Source: Candidatus Accumulibacter affinis (lineage in GTDB: Bacteria > Pseudomonadota > Gammaproteobacteria > Burkholderiales > Rhodocyclaceae). Taken from it: a stretch of 64,000 nucleotides of DNA. A program made the position numbers and the translations under genes. The notes under the pieces are model-generated. The model did no database searches and had not been told where the DNA came from. It was given only the letters and a program-made list of their open reading frames with translations. The stretch lies in contig JADJOT010000002.1 in the NCBI GenBank assembly GCA_016713625.1, forward strand, positions 434,001-498,000, written 5' to 3'. How positions within the stretch are numbered: the first letter of the stretch is position 1; each line of letters starts with the position of its first letter. This document shows, piece after piece, positions 16,535 to 25,145 of the stretch.

Positions 16535-17437
16535 TCAGCGCACGCGGTTGGCGAGCAGCCGCTCGATTTGCGTGTCCTTGTCCTGCCAGATCTGTTGCAT
16601 CCACTGTTGGAAGGCGTCGCGAACGGCGGGGTCGCTGGCATAGTCGCCGATCGCCAGGTGTCTGGGCACCGACAGGGTCTGCACGCGAACCTGCACACGC
16701 CGCATCCGGCCGCAGAGGAAATCCCAAAAATCGGGAGCCCCACCCGGGTAGACGATGGTGACATCAAGAATTGCACGGAACTGGTCCCCCATCACGTTCA
16801 ACGCCAGGGCTATGCCGCCTGCTTTCGGCTTCAGCAGGTGACGGTACGGCGACTGCTGCAGCTGGTGCTTGGCGACCGTGAAACGCGTCCCTTCACAGAA
16901 ATTCATGACGCTCGTCGGGATCAGCGAAAACTTCTCGCAGGCCCGCCGGGTCGCTTCCTGGTCCTTGCCGCGAAGTTCCGGATGCGCCTTGAGGACTGCC
17001 TCACTGTGCCGACGCATGAAGGGAAAATCCAGCGCCCACCAGGCCAGCCCCATGACCGGCACCCAGACCAGTTGCTGCTTGAGGAAGAACTTGAGCAAGG
17101 GAATGTGGCCAGTCAGCAGGTGCTGGAGGACGAGAATATCCGCCCACGACTGATGGTTGCAGTTGACCAGATACCAGCCACGCGGGTCGAGTCCTTCGAT
17201 CCCCTGGACGTCCCACGCCGTCTTCTGGGTGAGCGCCATCCAGCCGCTGTTGCACGCGATCCACGCCTCGGCAATCCGCACCAGCAGCGGGTCAAGGTGC
17301 AGACGAACCGCCGTAAACGGTAACAGCAGCTTGATGATGGCGACGAGCAGCAGGATCGGTACCCAGAACAGCGAGTTGAGCAGCAACAACAGGAAAGCGA
17401 TCACGCCGATCAGCGGTGCGGGTAGAAAACTGCGCAT
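16535..17437 (-). CDS. Lysophospholipid-type acyltransferase (PlsC/YihG-like)
   Basis: A 300-residue inner-membrane acyltransferase. Hydrophobic segments fill the first 45 residues (GVIAFLLLLLNSLFWVPILL), followed by the catalytic NHQSWADI (the N-H-x4-D block) near residue 94 and the acceptor-site motif NFCEGTRF. This is the PF01553 fold; length and order resemble E. coli YihG more than PlsC (about 245 residues). It transfers an acyl chain to a lysophospholipid or related acceptor; the exact acceptor is not known. It lies three bases after the stop of the YlqF-type GTPase gene, probably in one operon. Confidence 0.88.
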   Translation of the reverse strand: MRSFLPAPLIGVIAFLLLLLNSLFWVPILLLVAIIKLLLPFTAVRLHLDPLLVRIAEAWIACNSGWMALTQKTAWDVQGIEGLDPRGWYLVNCNHQSWADILVLQHLLTGHIPLLKFFLKQQLVWVPVMGLAWWALDFPFMRRHSEAVLKAHPELRGKDQEATRRACEKFSLIPTSVMNFCEGTRFTVAKHQLQQSPYRHLLKPKAGGIALALNVMGDQFRAILDVTIVYPGGAPDFWDFLCGRMRRVQVRVQTLSVPRHLAIGDYASDPAVRDAFQQWMQQIWQDKDTQIERLLANRVR

Positions 17438-17440
17438 CGG

Positions 17441-18328
17441 TCAGCTTTCCTTCCTGGCCAACTCAGCCGCCAGCATGACGCCACGTGTGGTCGGCGTCTC
17501 CAGGCTGATACGGCCGAGCAGGCCATCACGGTAATCCTGCAGCAAAACCTTCGCTGCCTTGCCACGATCGAGATCGCCACCGCGCACGCGCAGGCCACGT
17601 CGGCGGGCAATTTCTTCGATCACCGCCACCGCATCGAGCACGGCGATCGCCTCGACCGGCAAGCCGTAGCGCTTCGCCAGCAGCGCCGGGTAACGCGCCA
17701 GCAACAAGCCGGCGAGAAAGGTCGCGACTTCCTCATCGATCATGGCGTTGCGGCCGACGGCATTGCTCGCGGCGAGCATCAGGCCGTCGACCGGATACTC
17801 GATCTTCGGCCACAGCAGTCCCGGCGTATCGGTCAGCGAATGCCGCACGTCGAGCTGCGCAGTCTGCTGCGAACGGGTCACCGCCGGTTCATCACCAACC
17901 TTGGCCAGCTTGCGCTTGAGCACGACATTCATCAGCGTCGATTTACCGACGTTCGGAATGCCCATGATCAACATCCGCAGCGGTTTGGTGTTTTCACTAC
18001 GATGCGGCGCCAGCGTCCGACAAAGGCCGGGCAGGCGGGCCACCTCGGCGGGCTTCTTGCACGACAGGGCCACCGCGCGCACGCCATCCTGCCGATTGTA
18101 GTAATCGATCCACGCCAGGGTCGCCTGCGGGTCGGCCAGGTCCGCCTTGTTGAGCACCTTGAGGCAAGGCCGCTGGCGGTGCAGGCGAAGCTCGCGGACC
18201 AGCGGATTGGTACTTGCTTCGGGCAAACGCGCGTCGACCACCTCGATGACCACGTCGATCGACGCCATCGCCTCGGCTGCTTTCTTGCGCGCCGAGGTCA
18301 TGTGACCGGGATACCACTGGATTGCCAT
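17441..18328 (-). CDS. ylqF: Ribosome biogenesis GTPase, YlqF/RbgA type
   Basis: A 295-residue GTPase of the circularly permuted YlqF/YawG family. It starts MAIQWYPGHMTSARK, the family's hallmark N-terminus. The G-motifs come in permuted order: G4 LNKADLAD near residue 58, then G1 MGIPNVGKSTLMNVV near residue 124, and G3 DTPGLLWP near 170. In Bacillus RbgA matures the large ribosomal subunit; the role in Betaproteobacteria is inferred from the family. The ATG at 18328 is used because the MxIxWYPGHM start is conserved; an upstream TTG at 18349 is possible. The acyltransferase gene follows within 3 bases. Confidence 0.93.
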   Translation of the reverse strand: MAIQWYPGHMTSARKKAAEAMASIDVVIEVVDARLPEASTNPLVRELRLHRQRPCLKVLNKADLADPQATLAWIDYYNRQDGVRAVALSCKKPAEVARLPGLCRTLAPHRSENTKPLRMLIMGIPNVGKSTLMNVVLKRKLAKVGDEPAVTRSQQTAQLDVRHSLTDTPGLLWPKIEYPVDGLMLAASNAVGRNAMIDEEVATFLAGLLLARYPALLAKRYGLPVEAIAVLDAVAVIEEIARRRGLRVRGGDLDRGKAAKVLLQDYRDGLLGRISLETPTTRGVMLAAELARKES

Positions 18329-18458
18329 GAAGAGTCCAAGTGTCTGCAAGACCGGTCATTATCCCACCGCTTCGCTGCTCCTGACTCTTCTGCAGCGGCT
18401 ACAACCGTCGACAAGGCGCTAGAATACGGATCTCTCCCGATCCGCGTCAGGAAAAAGC

Positions 18459-19280
18459 TTGTCGGCAATCCCCGAAATCAGGCCAGGGCAGTCGATCGAA
18501 CTGCTCAAGGAACTGCACATCCTGACTCGCGACGGCAAGCTCAACCAGGACAGCCGGCGCAAGCTCAAGCAGGTCGATCACCTGCTTCACTTCATCGAAC
18601 CGCTGCTCGGCGAACTCGTCACCAACGGCGACAGCCTGGCCGTCGCCGATCATGGCGCGGGCAAATCGTACCTCGGCTTCATCCTCTACGACCGCTACTT
18701 CAAGGGGCGGAGCGACGGCCACATCTACGGCGTGGAGACGCGCCAGGAGCTCGTCGAGCACTCGCGCAGTCTGGCCATCCGGCTGGGCTTTTCACGCATG
18801 TCCTTCGTGAACCTGCGCGTCGAGAACGCCATCGACTCGCCCGAGTTGCCGGCGCGGGTGGGCATGGTGACGGCGTTGCACGCTTGCGACACCGCCACCG
18901 ACGACGCCATCCGCTTCGCCCTGCACCGGCAGGCAAGGTATGTCGTTCTCGTCCCCTGCTGCCAGGCCGAAGTCGCCCGCGTCTTGCGCAGCCGGAAAAA
19001 TGAATCCTTGTCGAAAACGCCGCTGTCCGAAATATGGCGACATCCGATCCACACCCGCGAATTTGGCAGCCAGCTGACCAACGCCCTGCGCTGCCTGCAA
19101 CTCGAAGCACAAGGCTATCAGCTGACGGTCACCGAACTGGTCGGCTGGGAGCACTCGCTGAAAAACGAGCTGATCATTGCTCGGCACACCGGCGCACCGC
19201 GCAGCAACGCGGCGAAGCGACTTGAAGAAATCCTGCACGCACTCAATCTCGACGAATTGCATGATCGTTTCCTCTATTGA
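18459..19280 (+). CDS. SAM-dependent methyltransferase, Methyltransf_32 type
   Basis: A 273-residue methyltransferase. Motif I is VADHGAGKSYLGFILYDRYF around residues 64-83, followed by IYGVETRQELVEHSRSLAIR (motif II region) and a downstream HACDTATDDAIRFAL and VPCCQAEVARVL, all typical of PF13679 proteins. The CC motif in VPCCQ and the DTATDDAI segment recur in that family; eukaryotic relatives include METTL25 and GSTCD-like proteins. Substrate unknown. The start is a TTG at 18459 preceded by AGGA; I see no better ATG. It is divergent from the ylqF start at 18328, with a 130-base intergenic region. Confidence 0.85.
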   Translation: MSAIPEIRPGQSIELLKELHILTRDGKLNQDSRRKLKQVDHLLHFIEPLLGELVTNGDSLAVADHGAGKSYLGFILYDRYFKGRSDGHIYGVETRQELVEHSRSLAIRLGFSRMSFVNLRVENAIDSPELPARVGMVTALHACDTATDDAIRFALHRQARYVVLVPCCQAEVARVLRSRKNESLSKTPLSEIWRHPIHTREFGSQLTNALRCLQLEAQGYQLTVTELVGWEHSLKNELIIARHTGAPRSNAAKRLEEILHALNLDELHDRFLY

Positions 19281-19346
19281 CGCAAAGACCGATGCAGTAT
19301 CCGGACGCAGCATTGAGCAGGCGACCCACGTAGGCAAGGAACTTGA

Positions 19347-19940
19347 ATGGAAAAATGGATTACCCGTGGCGCAGCCGCGATTTGCGCTGCCGGCAGCAGC
19401 GCACTGTTCTGGACCTTCGGCATCTTTCTCGCCGTGCCCTGGCGGGAAAGCCGGATGTGGTCGCTCAACAGGGTCGAGTTGCAGGTCATTGGTATCCCGC
19501 TGATCGCTGGACTGGCGGTCGCCTGGGGCGCCCTGCACATCCTCGCCATGGCCGACCGCAGCAGCAGCCCCCGCCTGTATCACACGCTGTGCATCGCCCT
19601 GCTGATCGTGTCGGCGCTGGCGGCCTATGGCGGCATGTCGTGGAGCACTGCGCGCACCGCGCCTGTCGCACTCTCTTCCCGTGCTATAGTTGTCCTCCCT
19701 TGTTGGCAGGACGCCCCACCGTGGCGCTTCGCTTCGACGTTCTCATCATTGGCAGTGGCCTGGCTGGGCAAGCCGCAGCCCTGCGGCTGGCCAAAACACG
19801 CAAGGTGGCATTGGTCAGCAAGCGCACCCTCGAAGATAGCGCCTCGAGCTGGGCGCAGGGCGGCATTGCCGCGGTGCTCGACAACCGCGATTCGATCGAA
19901 GCCCACATTCGCGACACGATCACCGCGGGTGCTTTCCTGA
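19347..19940 (+). CDS. Small predicted membrane protein overlapping nadB
   Basis: The ATG at 19347 opens a frame whose first 105 residues look like a real three-helix inner-membrane protein: AAICAAGSSALFWTFGIFLA, VIGIPLIAGLAVAWGALHIL and LYHTLCIALLIVSALAAYGG. After about residue 110 the frame runs on for 87 residues in an alternative frame of nadB, where composition becomes Trp/Arg/Ser-rich and shadow-like. Either the stop is lost through a frameshift or sequencing error, or translation truly overlaps nadB by 220 bases. No homologue is recognised. It follows the methyltransferase gene by 66 bases. Confidence 0.5.
   Translation: MEKWITRGAAAICAAGSSALFWTFGIFLAVPWRESRMWSLNRVELQVIGIPLIAGLAVAWGALHILAMADRSSSPRLYHTLCIALLIVSALAAYGGMSWSTARTAPVALSSRAIVVLPCWQDAPPWRFASTFSSLAVAWLGKPQPCGWPKHARWHWSASAPSKIAPRAGRRAALPRCSTTAIRSKPTFATRSPRVLS
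19663..19690 (+). promoter_or_regulatory. Candidate promoter upstream of nadB
   Basis: TATAGT (-10) at 19685-19690 and CTGTCG (-35) at 19663-19668, 16 bases apart, lie 30 bases before the nadB GTG and inside the preceding membrane-protein frame. The -10 is good, the -35 weak. Confidence 0.35.
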
Positions 19941-21310
19941 ATGACCCGCGCGCCACTCGCTTCGTGATCGAAAACGGTCGGCGCGCTGTCGACTGGCTGA
20001 TTGAACAGGGCGTGCCTTTTACGCGTGACGAAGGCGGCTACCATCTGGCCCGTGAGGGCGGTCACAGCGCCCGGCGCGTCATCCATGTCGCCGACGCTAC
20101 CGGCCAGGCGGTGCAGAGCACACTGACCAGCCTGATTCGCCAGCAAGCGAACATCACGGTGCTCGAACAACATATCGCCATCGACCTGATCACCGGCGAC
20201 AAATTGCGACCAGGGGACGAGCGCTGCCATGGCGCGTATGTGCTGGACAGCGCCAGCGGCGAGGTCCTGACTCTTGGCGCCAGGCACACCCTGATCGCTG
20301 CTGGCGGTGCCGGCAAGGTCTACCTGTACACCACGAATCCGGACACCTCGACCGGTGACGGCATAGCCATGGCCTGGCGGGCCGGCTGCCGGGTGGCCAA
20401 CATGGAGTTCATCCAGTTCCATCCGACCTGCCTCTACCATCCTCAGGCCAAGTCCTACCTGATTTCCGAGGCGGTACGCGGCGAAGGCGGGCGGCTGCTC
20501 CTTCCTGACGGCAGCCGTTTCATGCCCAGGCACGACACGCGCGGCGAACTTGCCCCGCGCGATGTGGTGGCCAGGGCGATCGATTTCGAGATGAAAAAGC
20601 GCGGGCTGGATTGCGTCTATCTCGACATCTCGCACAAACCGGCGGATTTTCTCCACGAGCATTTCCCGAACATCCTGGCGCGCTGCCGGGACCTCGGCAT
20701 CGACATCACCCGCCAACCGATCCCCGTTGTTCCTGCCGCACACTACACCTGTGGCGGCGTCGTCACCGACCTGCGCGCCCGTACCGACCTCCCCGGCCTG
20801 TACGTCGCCGGCGAGGCTTCGTGCACCGGCTTGCACGGCGCCAATCGTCTGGCCAGCAACTCGCTGCTCGAATGCCTGGTGTTCGCCGAAGCTGCAGCCA
20901 ATGACATACTCGAACAGCCGACAGGGGATCTCCCACAGCTACCCCCGTGGGACGCCAGCCGCGTCAGCGACCCGGATGAAGAGATCGTCATCTCGCACAA
21001 CTGGGATGAACTGCGACGCTTCATGTGGGATTACGTCGGGATTGTCCGCACCACCAAACGCCTGCAGCGCGCGCAAAACCGGATCCGCCTGCTGGTGCGT
21101 GAAATTGACGACTTCTACTCGCAGTTTCGCGTCAGTCACGACTTGATCGAACTGCGCAACCTGGTCGTCACCGCCGACCTGATCATCCGCTGCGCGCTGC
21201 GGCGGCACGAAAGCCGAGGACTGCACTTCAGTCGCAATTATCCCGAGACGCTGCCACGTGCGCGCAACACGGTGATTAGACGTCGTCCGCGGGTGGACCT
21301 TCGGGATTAG
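19721..21310 (+). CDS. nadB: L-aspartate oxidase
   Basis: Oxidises L-aspartate to iminoaspartate with FAD, the first step of de novo NAD synthesis in the cytoplasm. I choose the GTG at 19721 (MALRFDVLIIGSGLAG): GGCAGGA precedes it, and the resulting 529 residues match the family. The FAD-binding dinucleotide motif is IIGSGLAGQAAAL at residues 9-21; SSWAQGGIAAVLD, GAFLNDPRATRFVIENGRRA, MEFIQFHPTCLYHP and VAAHYTCGGVVTDLRARTDL are classical NadB/SdhA-type active-site and FAD segments. The C-terminal helical domain (residues about 420-510) is intact. The 3' end overlaps the convergent ygfX-like gene by 35 bases. Confidence 0.96.
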   Translation: MALRFDVLIIGSGLAGQAAALRLAKTRKVALVSKRTLEDSASSWAQGGIAAVLDNRDSIEAHIRDTITAGAFLNDPRATRFVIENGRRAVDWLIEQGVPFTRDEGGYHLAREGGHSARRVIHVADATGQAVQSTLTSLIRQQANITVLEQHIAIDLITGDKLRPGDERCHGAYVLDSASGEVLTLGARHTLIAAGGAGKVYLYTTNPDTSTGDGIAMAWRAGCRVANMEFIQFHPTCLYHPQAKSYLISEAVRGEGGRLLLPDGSRFMPRHDTRGELAPRDVVARAIDFEMKKRGLDCVYLDISHKPADFLHEHFPNILARCRDLGIDITRQPIPVVPAAHYTCGGVVTDLRARTDLPGLYVAGEASCTGLHGANRLASNSLLECLVFAEAAANDILEQPTGDLPQLPPWDASRVSDPDEEIVISHNWDELRRFMWDYVGIVRTTKRLQRAQNRIRLLVREIDDFYSQFRVSHDLIELRNLVVTADLIIRCALRRHESRGLHFSRNYPETLPRARNTVIRRRPRVDLRD

Positions 21311-21710
21311 CCAGCCAGCGCAACCACAAGCGCAACAGGCGAAAATGCTCTGCGCGCATGCTGTCCGGCAGCAGGACGAGGCTACTGAGCCGACCGTGTT
21401 CTTCATCGCGTACGCGCAGTACAATCAACTCGCTGAACACCGTGCTGTCTGCCTGCACGGCGACATAAACGGGTTCGTCAGCCGCGCTGAGCAACGCCAA
21501 CTCGCCGCCCTCAGTGAGGCGCAGACCAACGACGCTCGATGGTCGCAACGCCTGCCACGCAGACCACCCGACCATCGCCAGCAGCACGCCGCGCGCTGCC
21601 AGATGCCACGGTAGCACCCACAGGCAGCCGCCAGCGACGGCGTGCAGCAGGACGATCAGGAAAGAAAGGCGGCGCGAGTGGCGCAAATCGATGTGCAGCG
21701 GAAACTGCAT
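21276..21710 (-). CDS. ygfX: YgfX (CptA-like) membrane protein
   Basis: A 144-residue protein with two adjacent membrane helices near the N-terminus (LSFLIVLLHAVAGGCLWVLP, then GVLLAMVGWSAWQAL) and a soluble C-terminal half with SSVVGLRLTEGGELALLSA, the plan of YgfX/CptA. In E. coli YgfX pairs with SdhE (YgfY) and has been described as a toxin affecting MreB/FtsZ. An SdhE gene is not present in this window. The ATG at 21710 is preferred to a GTG at 21719. It is convergent with nadB, a neighbour pair that is frequent in Betaproteobacteria, and lies 34 bases from the end of fabF. Confidence 0.75.
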   Translation of the reverse strand: MQFPLHIDLRHSRRLSFLIVLLHAVAGGCLWVLPWHLAARGVLLAMVGWSAWQALRPSSVVGLRLTEGGELALLSAADEPVYVAVQADSTVFSELIVLRVRDEEHGRLSSLVLLPDSMRAEHFRLLRLWLRWLANPEGPPADDV

Positions 21711-21744
21711 TCGGTGCACCGACGCCGATGCGCGTTACTACGAT

Positions 21745-22983
21745 CTAGATGCGCTTGAAGGCAACGGTCGCGTTGGTGCCACCGAAACCGAACGAGTTCG
21801 AAATACCGGCTTCGATCTTCATCTGACGCGCAGCATTGGCGCAATAGTCGAGATCGCAGGTTTCGTCCTGATTGAAAATATTGATCGTCGGAGGCGAGAC
21901 CTGGTGATAAATCGCCAGAATCGTGAACAGGGCCTCGATACCACCAGCCGCACCCAACAGATGACCGGTCATCGACTTGGTCGAATTGACCACCAGCCGG
22001 CGTGCGTGCTCGCCAAAAGCGCGCTTGACGGCAATGGTTTCAGCCTTGTCGCCAAGGGGCGTTGAAGTACCGTGCGCGTTGACATACTGCACGTCGTCCA
22101 CATTCAGTCCGGCATTGCGCAGGGCATTGCTCATGCAGCGCGCGGCACCTTCACCATCCTCGAGGGGAGCGGTCATGTGGTAGGCGTCGGCACTCATGCC
22201 AAAACCAGCCAGTTCGCAGTAGATGCGGGCGCCACGCGCCCGGGCATGCGCATGCTCCTCGAGCACCACCACGCCGGCTCCTTCGCCGAGGACAAAGCCG
22301 TCGCGATCCCTGTCCCATGGGCGGCTCGCGGTTTGTGGATCGTCATTGCGCGTCGACAGCGCGCGCGGTGCGCAGAAGCCACCCAGCCCGAGGTTTGAGA
22401 CGCAGCCTTCGGCCCCGCCGGCAATCATGATGTCCGCATCGCCATATTCAATCAGACGGCCGGCGTCACCGATGCTGTGGGTGCCCGTCGAACAGGCGCT
22501 GACCAGCGACAGGTTGGGACCCTTGTAGCCGCACATGATCGACAGGTTACCGGAAATCATGTTGATGATCGAACCGGGAACGAAGAACGGCGACACCTTG
22601 CGCACACCACCTGCGGTAAAGTCGTCGCAGGTGCTTTCAATCATCGGCAAACCACCGATCCCCGACCCTATCGACACTCCGATTCGCTCAGGATCCCCAG
22701 GCTGGACGTCGAGGCCGGCATCACGTATGGCTTGCAGACCCGCCGCCATCCCGTAATGGATGAAGACATCCATCCGCCGCGCTTCCTTCGGCGACAGGTA
22801 CTGGCCAATATCGAAATCCCGGACTTCACCGGCGATGCGCACGGGAAAGCTGGAGGCATCGAAACGGGTAATCTGGCCAATGCCCGAGCGTCCGGCAAGG
22901 ATGTTCTGCCACGCTTCCTCGACGGAATTACCTACCGGAGAAACGATACCAAGGCCTGTGATGACCACTCTGCGACGTGTCAA
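21745..22983 (-). CDS. fabF: 3-oxoacyl-[ACP] synthase II (beta-ketoacyl-ACP synthase)
   Basis: Elongates acyl-ACP by condensation with malonyl-ACP in type II fatty acid synthesis. The catalytic triad is visible: Cys in VSACSTGTHSIG, His in VNAHGTSTPLGD and His in STKSMTGHLLGAAGG. I place the start at a TTG (22983; MTRRRVVITGLGIV) because GGAG lies 6 bases upstream and 412 residues is the usual length; the ATG at 23007 gives eight more residues but has a poorly spaced ribosome-binding site. It is the last gene of the fab operon, downstream of acpP on the same strand. Confidence 0.95.
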   Translation of the reverse strand: MTRRRVVITGLGIVSPVGNSVEEAWQNILAGRSGIGQITRFDASSFPVRIAGEVRDFDIGQYLSPKEARRMDVFIHYGMAAGLQAIRDAGLDVQPGDPERIGVSIGSGIGGLPMIESTCDDFTAGGVRKVSPFFVPGSIINMISGNLSIMCGYKGPNLSLVSACSTGTHSIGDAGRLIEYGDADIMIAGGAEGCVSNLGLGGFCAPRALSTRNDDPQTASRPWDRDRDGFVLGEGAGVVVLEEHAHARARGARIYCELAGFGMSADAYHMTAPLEDGEGAARCMSNALRNAGLNVDDVQYVNAHGTSTPLGDKAETIAVKRAFGEHARRLVVNSTKSMTGHLLGAAGGIEALFTILAIYHQVSPPTINIFNQDETCDLDYCANAARQMKIEAGISNSFGFGGTNATVAFKRI

Positions 22984-23091
22984 CTTGTACTCCGACGAAT
23001 AGGACATACGGAAGCAGGAACTTCCTTCTCACCAACACGCCCTGCCAGACGCGGTCCTTGACCTGTCTGCGCAGGGTCCCTGGGCAGCCGC

Positions 23092-23328
23092 TTACTTCTT
23101 GTGCGCGGTCACGTAGTCGATGGCCTGCTGAACGGTGGTGATCTTCTCGGCTTCATCGTCCGGAATCTCGCATTCGAACTCTTCTTCCAGAGCCATCACC
23201 AATTCCACCGTATCCAGCGAATCGGCTCCGAGATCATCGACAAACGACGATTCGTTCTTGATGTCCACTTCATTGACGCCGAGTTGTTCGGCGACGATCT
23301 TCTTGACACGCTGCTCAATATTTTCCAT
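23092..23328 (-). CDS. acpP: Acyl carrier protein
   Basis: A 78-residue acidic protein carrying the growing acyl chain on a phosphopantetheine arm. The attachment site is the Ser in DLGADSLDTVELVMALEE (residue 37), identical in pattern to E. coli ACP. The ATG at 23328 follows AGAAGGAA at a normal distance; the TTG before it is not used. It lies between fabG and fabF and probably has its own promoter (see 23373-23401), as is common because ACP is needed in large amounts. Confidence 0.98.
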   Translation of the reverse strand: MENIEQRVKKIVAEQLGVNEVDIKNESSFVDDLGADSLDTVELVMALEEEFECEIPDDEAEKITTVQQAIDYVTAHKK

Positions 23329-23372
23329 CAAAGGGTTCCTTCTCCAGGTTCAAATGTAAAACAAAACGCGCC

Positions 23373-23401
23373 ATTCTAACAAAACGCCCGCAAGTTACCA
23401 A
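23373..23401 (-). promoter_or_regulatory. Candidate sigma-70 promoter of acpP
   Basis: On the minus strand TTGGTA (-35) and TAGAAT (-10) are separated by exactly 17 bases, in the 117-base gap between fabG and acpP. This would let acpP-fabF be transcribed apart from the upstream genes. Confidence 0.55.
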
Positions 23402-23445
23402 TTATCCCGCCACCCTGCGCTCACGACTGCGGCTGCCGTCATCCC

Positions 23446-24192
23446 TCAGCCCATGAACATGCCGCCGTTGACATGCAGCGTCGTACCGGTGACATAGGCA
23501 GCCCCGGCCGAAGCCAGAAATGCAACCGCGGCAGCGACATCTTCCGGAGAGCCAAGGCGACCGAGCGGAACACCCGCCAGCAGCAACTCCTTCTGCTTCC
23601 CATCCAGCGCCCTGGTCATATCCGTATCGATCAGCCCAGGTGCGACGCAATTGACCGTGATATTGCGACTGCCAAGTTCGCGAGCGAGCGCCCGACTCAT
23701 TCCCGCAACGCCCGCCTTGGCCGCGCAGTAATTTACCTGCCCGGGGTTGCCGGCGTGACCAACCACCGAGGTGACGTTGATGATTCGACCGTAGCGGGCT
23801 TTCATCATGCCGCGAACGACCGCCCTGGACAGGCGAAAGACGGCCTTCAGGTCGGTGTCGAGGACGCTGTCCCATTCATCGTCCTTGAGGCGCATCGCCA
23901 GGTTATCGCGGGTAATGCCAGCATTATTGACCAGGATCGATAGCGGGCCATGACTCTTCTCGATCTGGCTGACCAGCGCATCGACCTGTGCGGCGTCGCA
24001 CACCTCGAGTAGCGAACCCTCGCCTCTGCTGCCCGCCGCAAGCAGCTCAGCGGAAATTCTTGCCGCCCCCTCGGGACGCGTTGCCGTCCCGATCACGGTC
24101 GCCCGCAGGCGTCCGAGTTCCAGGGCGATCGCCCGACCGATGCCGCGCGACGCGCCGGTGACCAGGGCAACTTGTCCGTCGAGCATTTCCAT
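23446..24192 (-). CDS. fabG: 3-oxoacyl-[ACP] reductase
   Basis: NADPH-dependent reductase of the fatty-acid elongation cycle. The 248-residue SDR protein has the cofactor motif TGASRGIGRAI near residue 14, NNAGITRDN, the catalytic Ser in INVTSVVGHAG, and the YxxxK pair in YCAAKAG. The start ATG at 24192 overlaps the fabD stop by one base (TGATG), which suggests coupled translation. The gene follows the usual fabD-fabG order. Confidence 0.97.
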   Translation of the reverse strand: MEMLDGQVALVTGASRGIGRAIALELGRLRATVIGTATRPEGAARISAELLAAGSRGEGSLLEVCDAAQVDALVSQIEKSHGPLSILVNNAGITRDNLAMRLKDDEWDSVLDTDLKAVFRLSRAVVRGMMKARYGRIINVTSVVGHAGNPGQVNYCAAKAGVAGMSRALARELGSRNITVNCVAPGLIDTDMTRALDGKQKELLLAGVPLGRLGSPEDVAAAVAFLASAGAAYVTGTTLHVNGGMFMG

Positions 24193-25133
24193 CACTCCAG
24201 GTTTGCGACGGCAGCTTCAATCGCCGCCAGATCAGCCAGCGCGATACTCGTCAGTTGCTCTGCGCAGCGTTTGCTAAGACCGGCCAGGACTTTGCCCGGT
24301 CCGCATTCGACGACCGTCGTGATGTCCATGCTAGCCATTTTCCGGATCGTTTCGACCCAGCGCACCGGTGAATACGCCTGCCGAACCAGCGCGTCCTTGA
24401 TGCGGGCAGGGTCGAACTCGATGGCCACGTCCGCATTGTTGATCACCGGCATTTGCGGGACCGCAAAGCTCAGTTCGGCGAGACGATCGGCCAGCCTGCT
24501 GGCCGCCGGTCGGATCAGCGAAGAGTGGAATGGCGCGGAAACCGGCAACAGCAGTGCTCGCTTGGCGCCACGCACCTTGCACGCGGCGCAGGCACGTTCG
24601 ACGGCGGCCTTGTTGCCAGCAATGACTGTCTGCCCAGGGCCGTTGAAATTGACCGGCTCAACCACCTCGGCAGTACCGCCAGCGGCCGTAGCTTCGACAC
24701 AGGCGGCAGCGATTTTCTCGTCATCGAGTCCGAGAATGGCGGCCATCGCCCCGGTGCCCGCAGGCACCGCTTCCTGCATTGCCGCAGCGCGCAGCCGTAC
24801 CAGCGGCACCGCGTCCTTGAAGGCGATGACGCCCGCAGCAACCAGCGCCGAATACTCGCCAAGGCTGTGCCCGGCAACGACCGCCGGCACCCTGCCGCCA
24901 CGGTCGAGCCACAGACGATAGACGGCCACGCCGGCAGTCAGCATCACCGGCTGCGTGTTGACCGTCTGCGCCAGAGCTTCGGCCGGGCCGTCGGCAAGCA
25001 ACTGCCAGAGATCCTGGCCGAGCACGGCCGATGCCTCGTCGAAGGTAGCACGCAGCACTGCCGAGTCGCCGTAAGCGGCCATCATGCCGGCTGCTTGCGA
25101 GCCCTGGCCTGGAAAAACGAAAGCGAACGCCAT
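24192..25133 (-). CDS. fabD: Malonyl-CoA:ACP transacylase
   Basis: Transfers the malonyl group from CoA to ACP. The 313-residue protein begins MAFAFVFPGQGSQAAGMM, with the GQGSQ oxyanion-hole motif, the catalytic Ser in VAGHSLGEYSALVAAG, and the catalytic His in the VSAPFHSSLIRPA segment. Residues NFNGPGQTVIAG match the family. It is 12 bases after fabH and one base overlaps fabG. Confidence 0.97.
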   Translation of the reverse strand: MAFAFVFPGQGSQAAGMMAAYGDSAVLRATFDEASAVLGQDLWQLLADGPAEALAQTVNTQPVMLTAGVAVYRLWLDRGGRVPAVVAGHSLGEYSALVAAGVIAFKDAVPLVRLRAAAMQEAVPAGTGAMAAILGLDDEKIAAACVEATAAGGTAEVVEPVNFNGPGQTVIAGNKAAVERACAACKVRGAKRALLLPVSAPFHSSLIRPAASRLADRLAELSFAVPQMPVINNADVAIEFDPARIKDALVRQAYSPVRWVETIRKMASMDITTVVECGPGKVLAGLSKRCAEQLTSIALADLAAIEAAVANLE

Positions 25134-25145
25134 GCACCCTCTCCC

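Noticed and set aside
16535..17437. plsC as the essential 1-acyl-G3P acyltransferase
   Set aside because: The N-terminal membrane helices and the 300-residue length fit YihG-like proteins better, so I did not assign the symbol.
17840..19003. 387-residue + strand frame bridging ylqF and the methyltransferase
   Set aside because: Runs antisense to one real gene and out of frame in another; repeated RRH/RRG composition.
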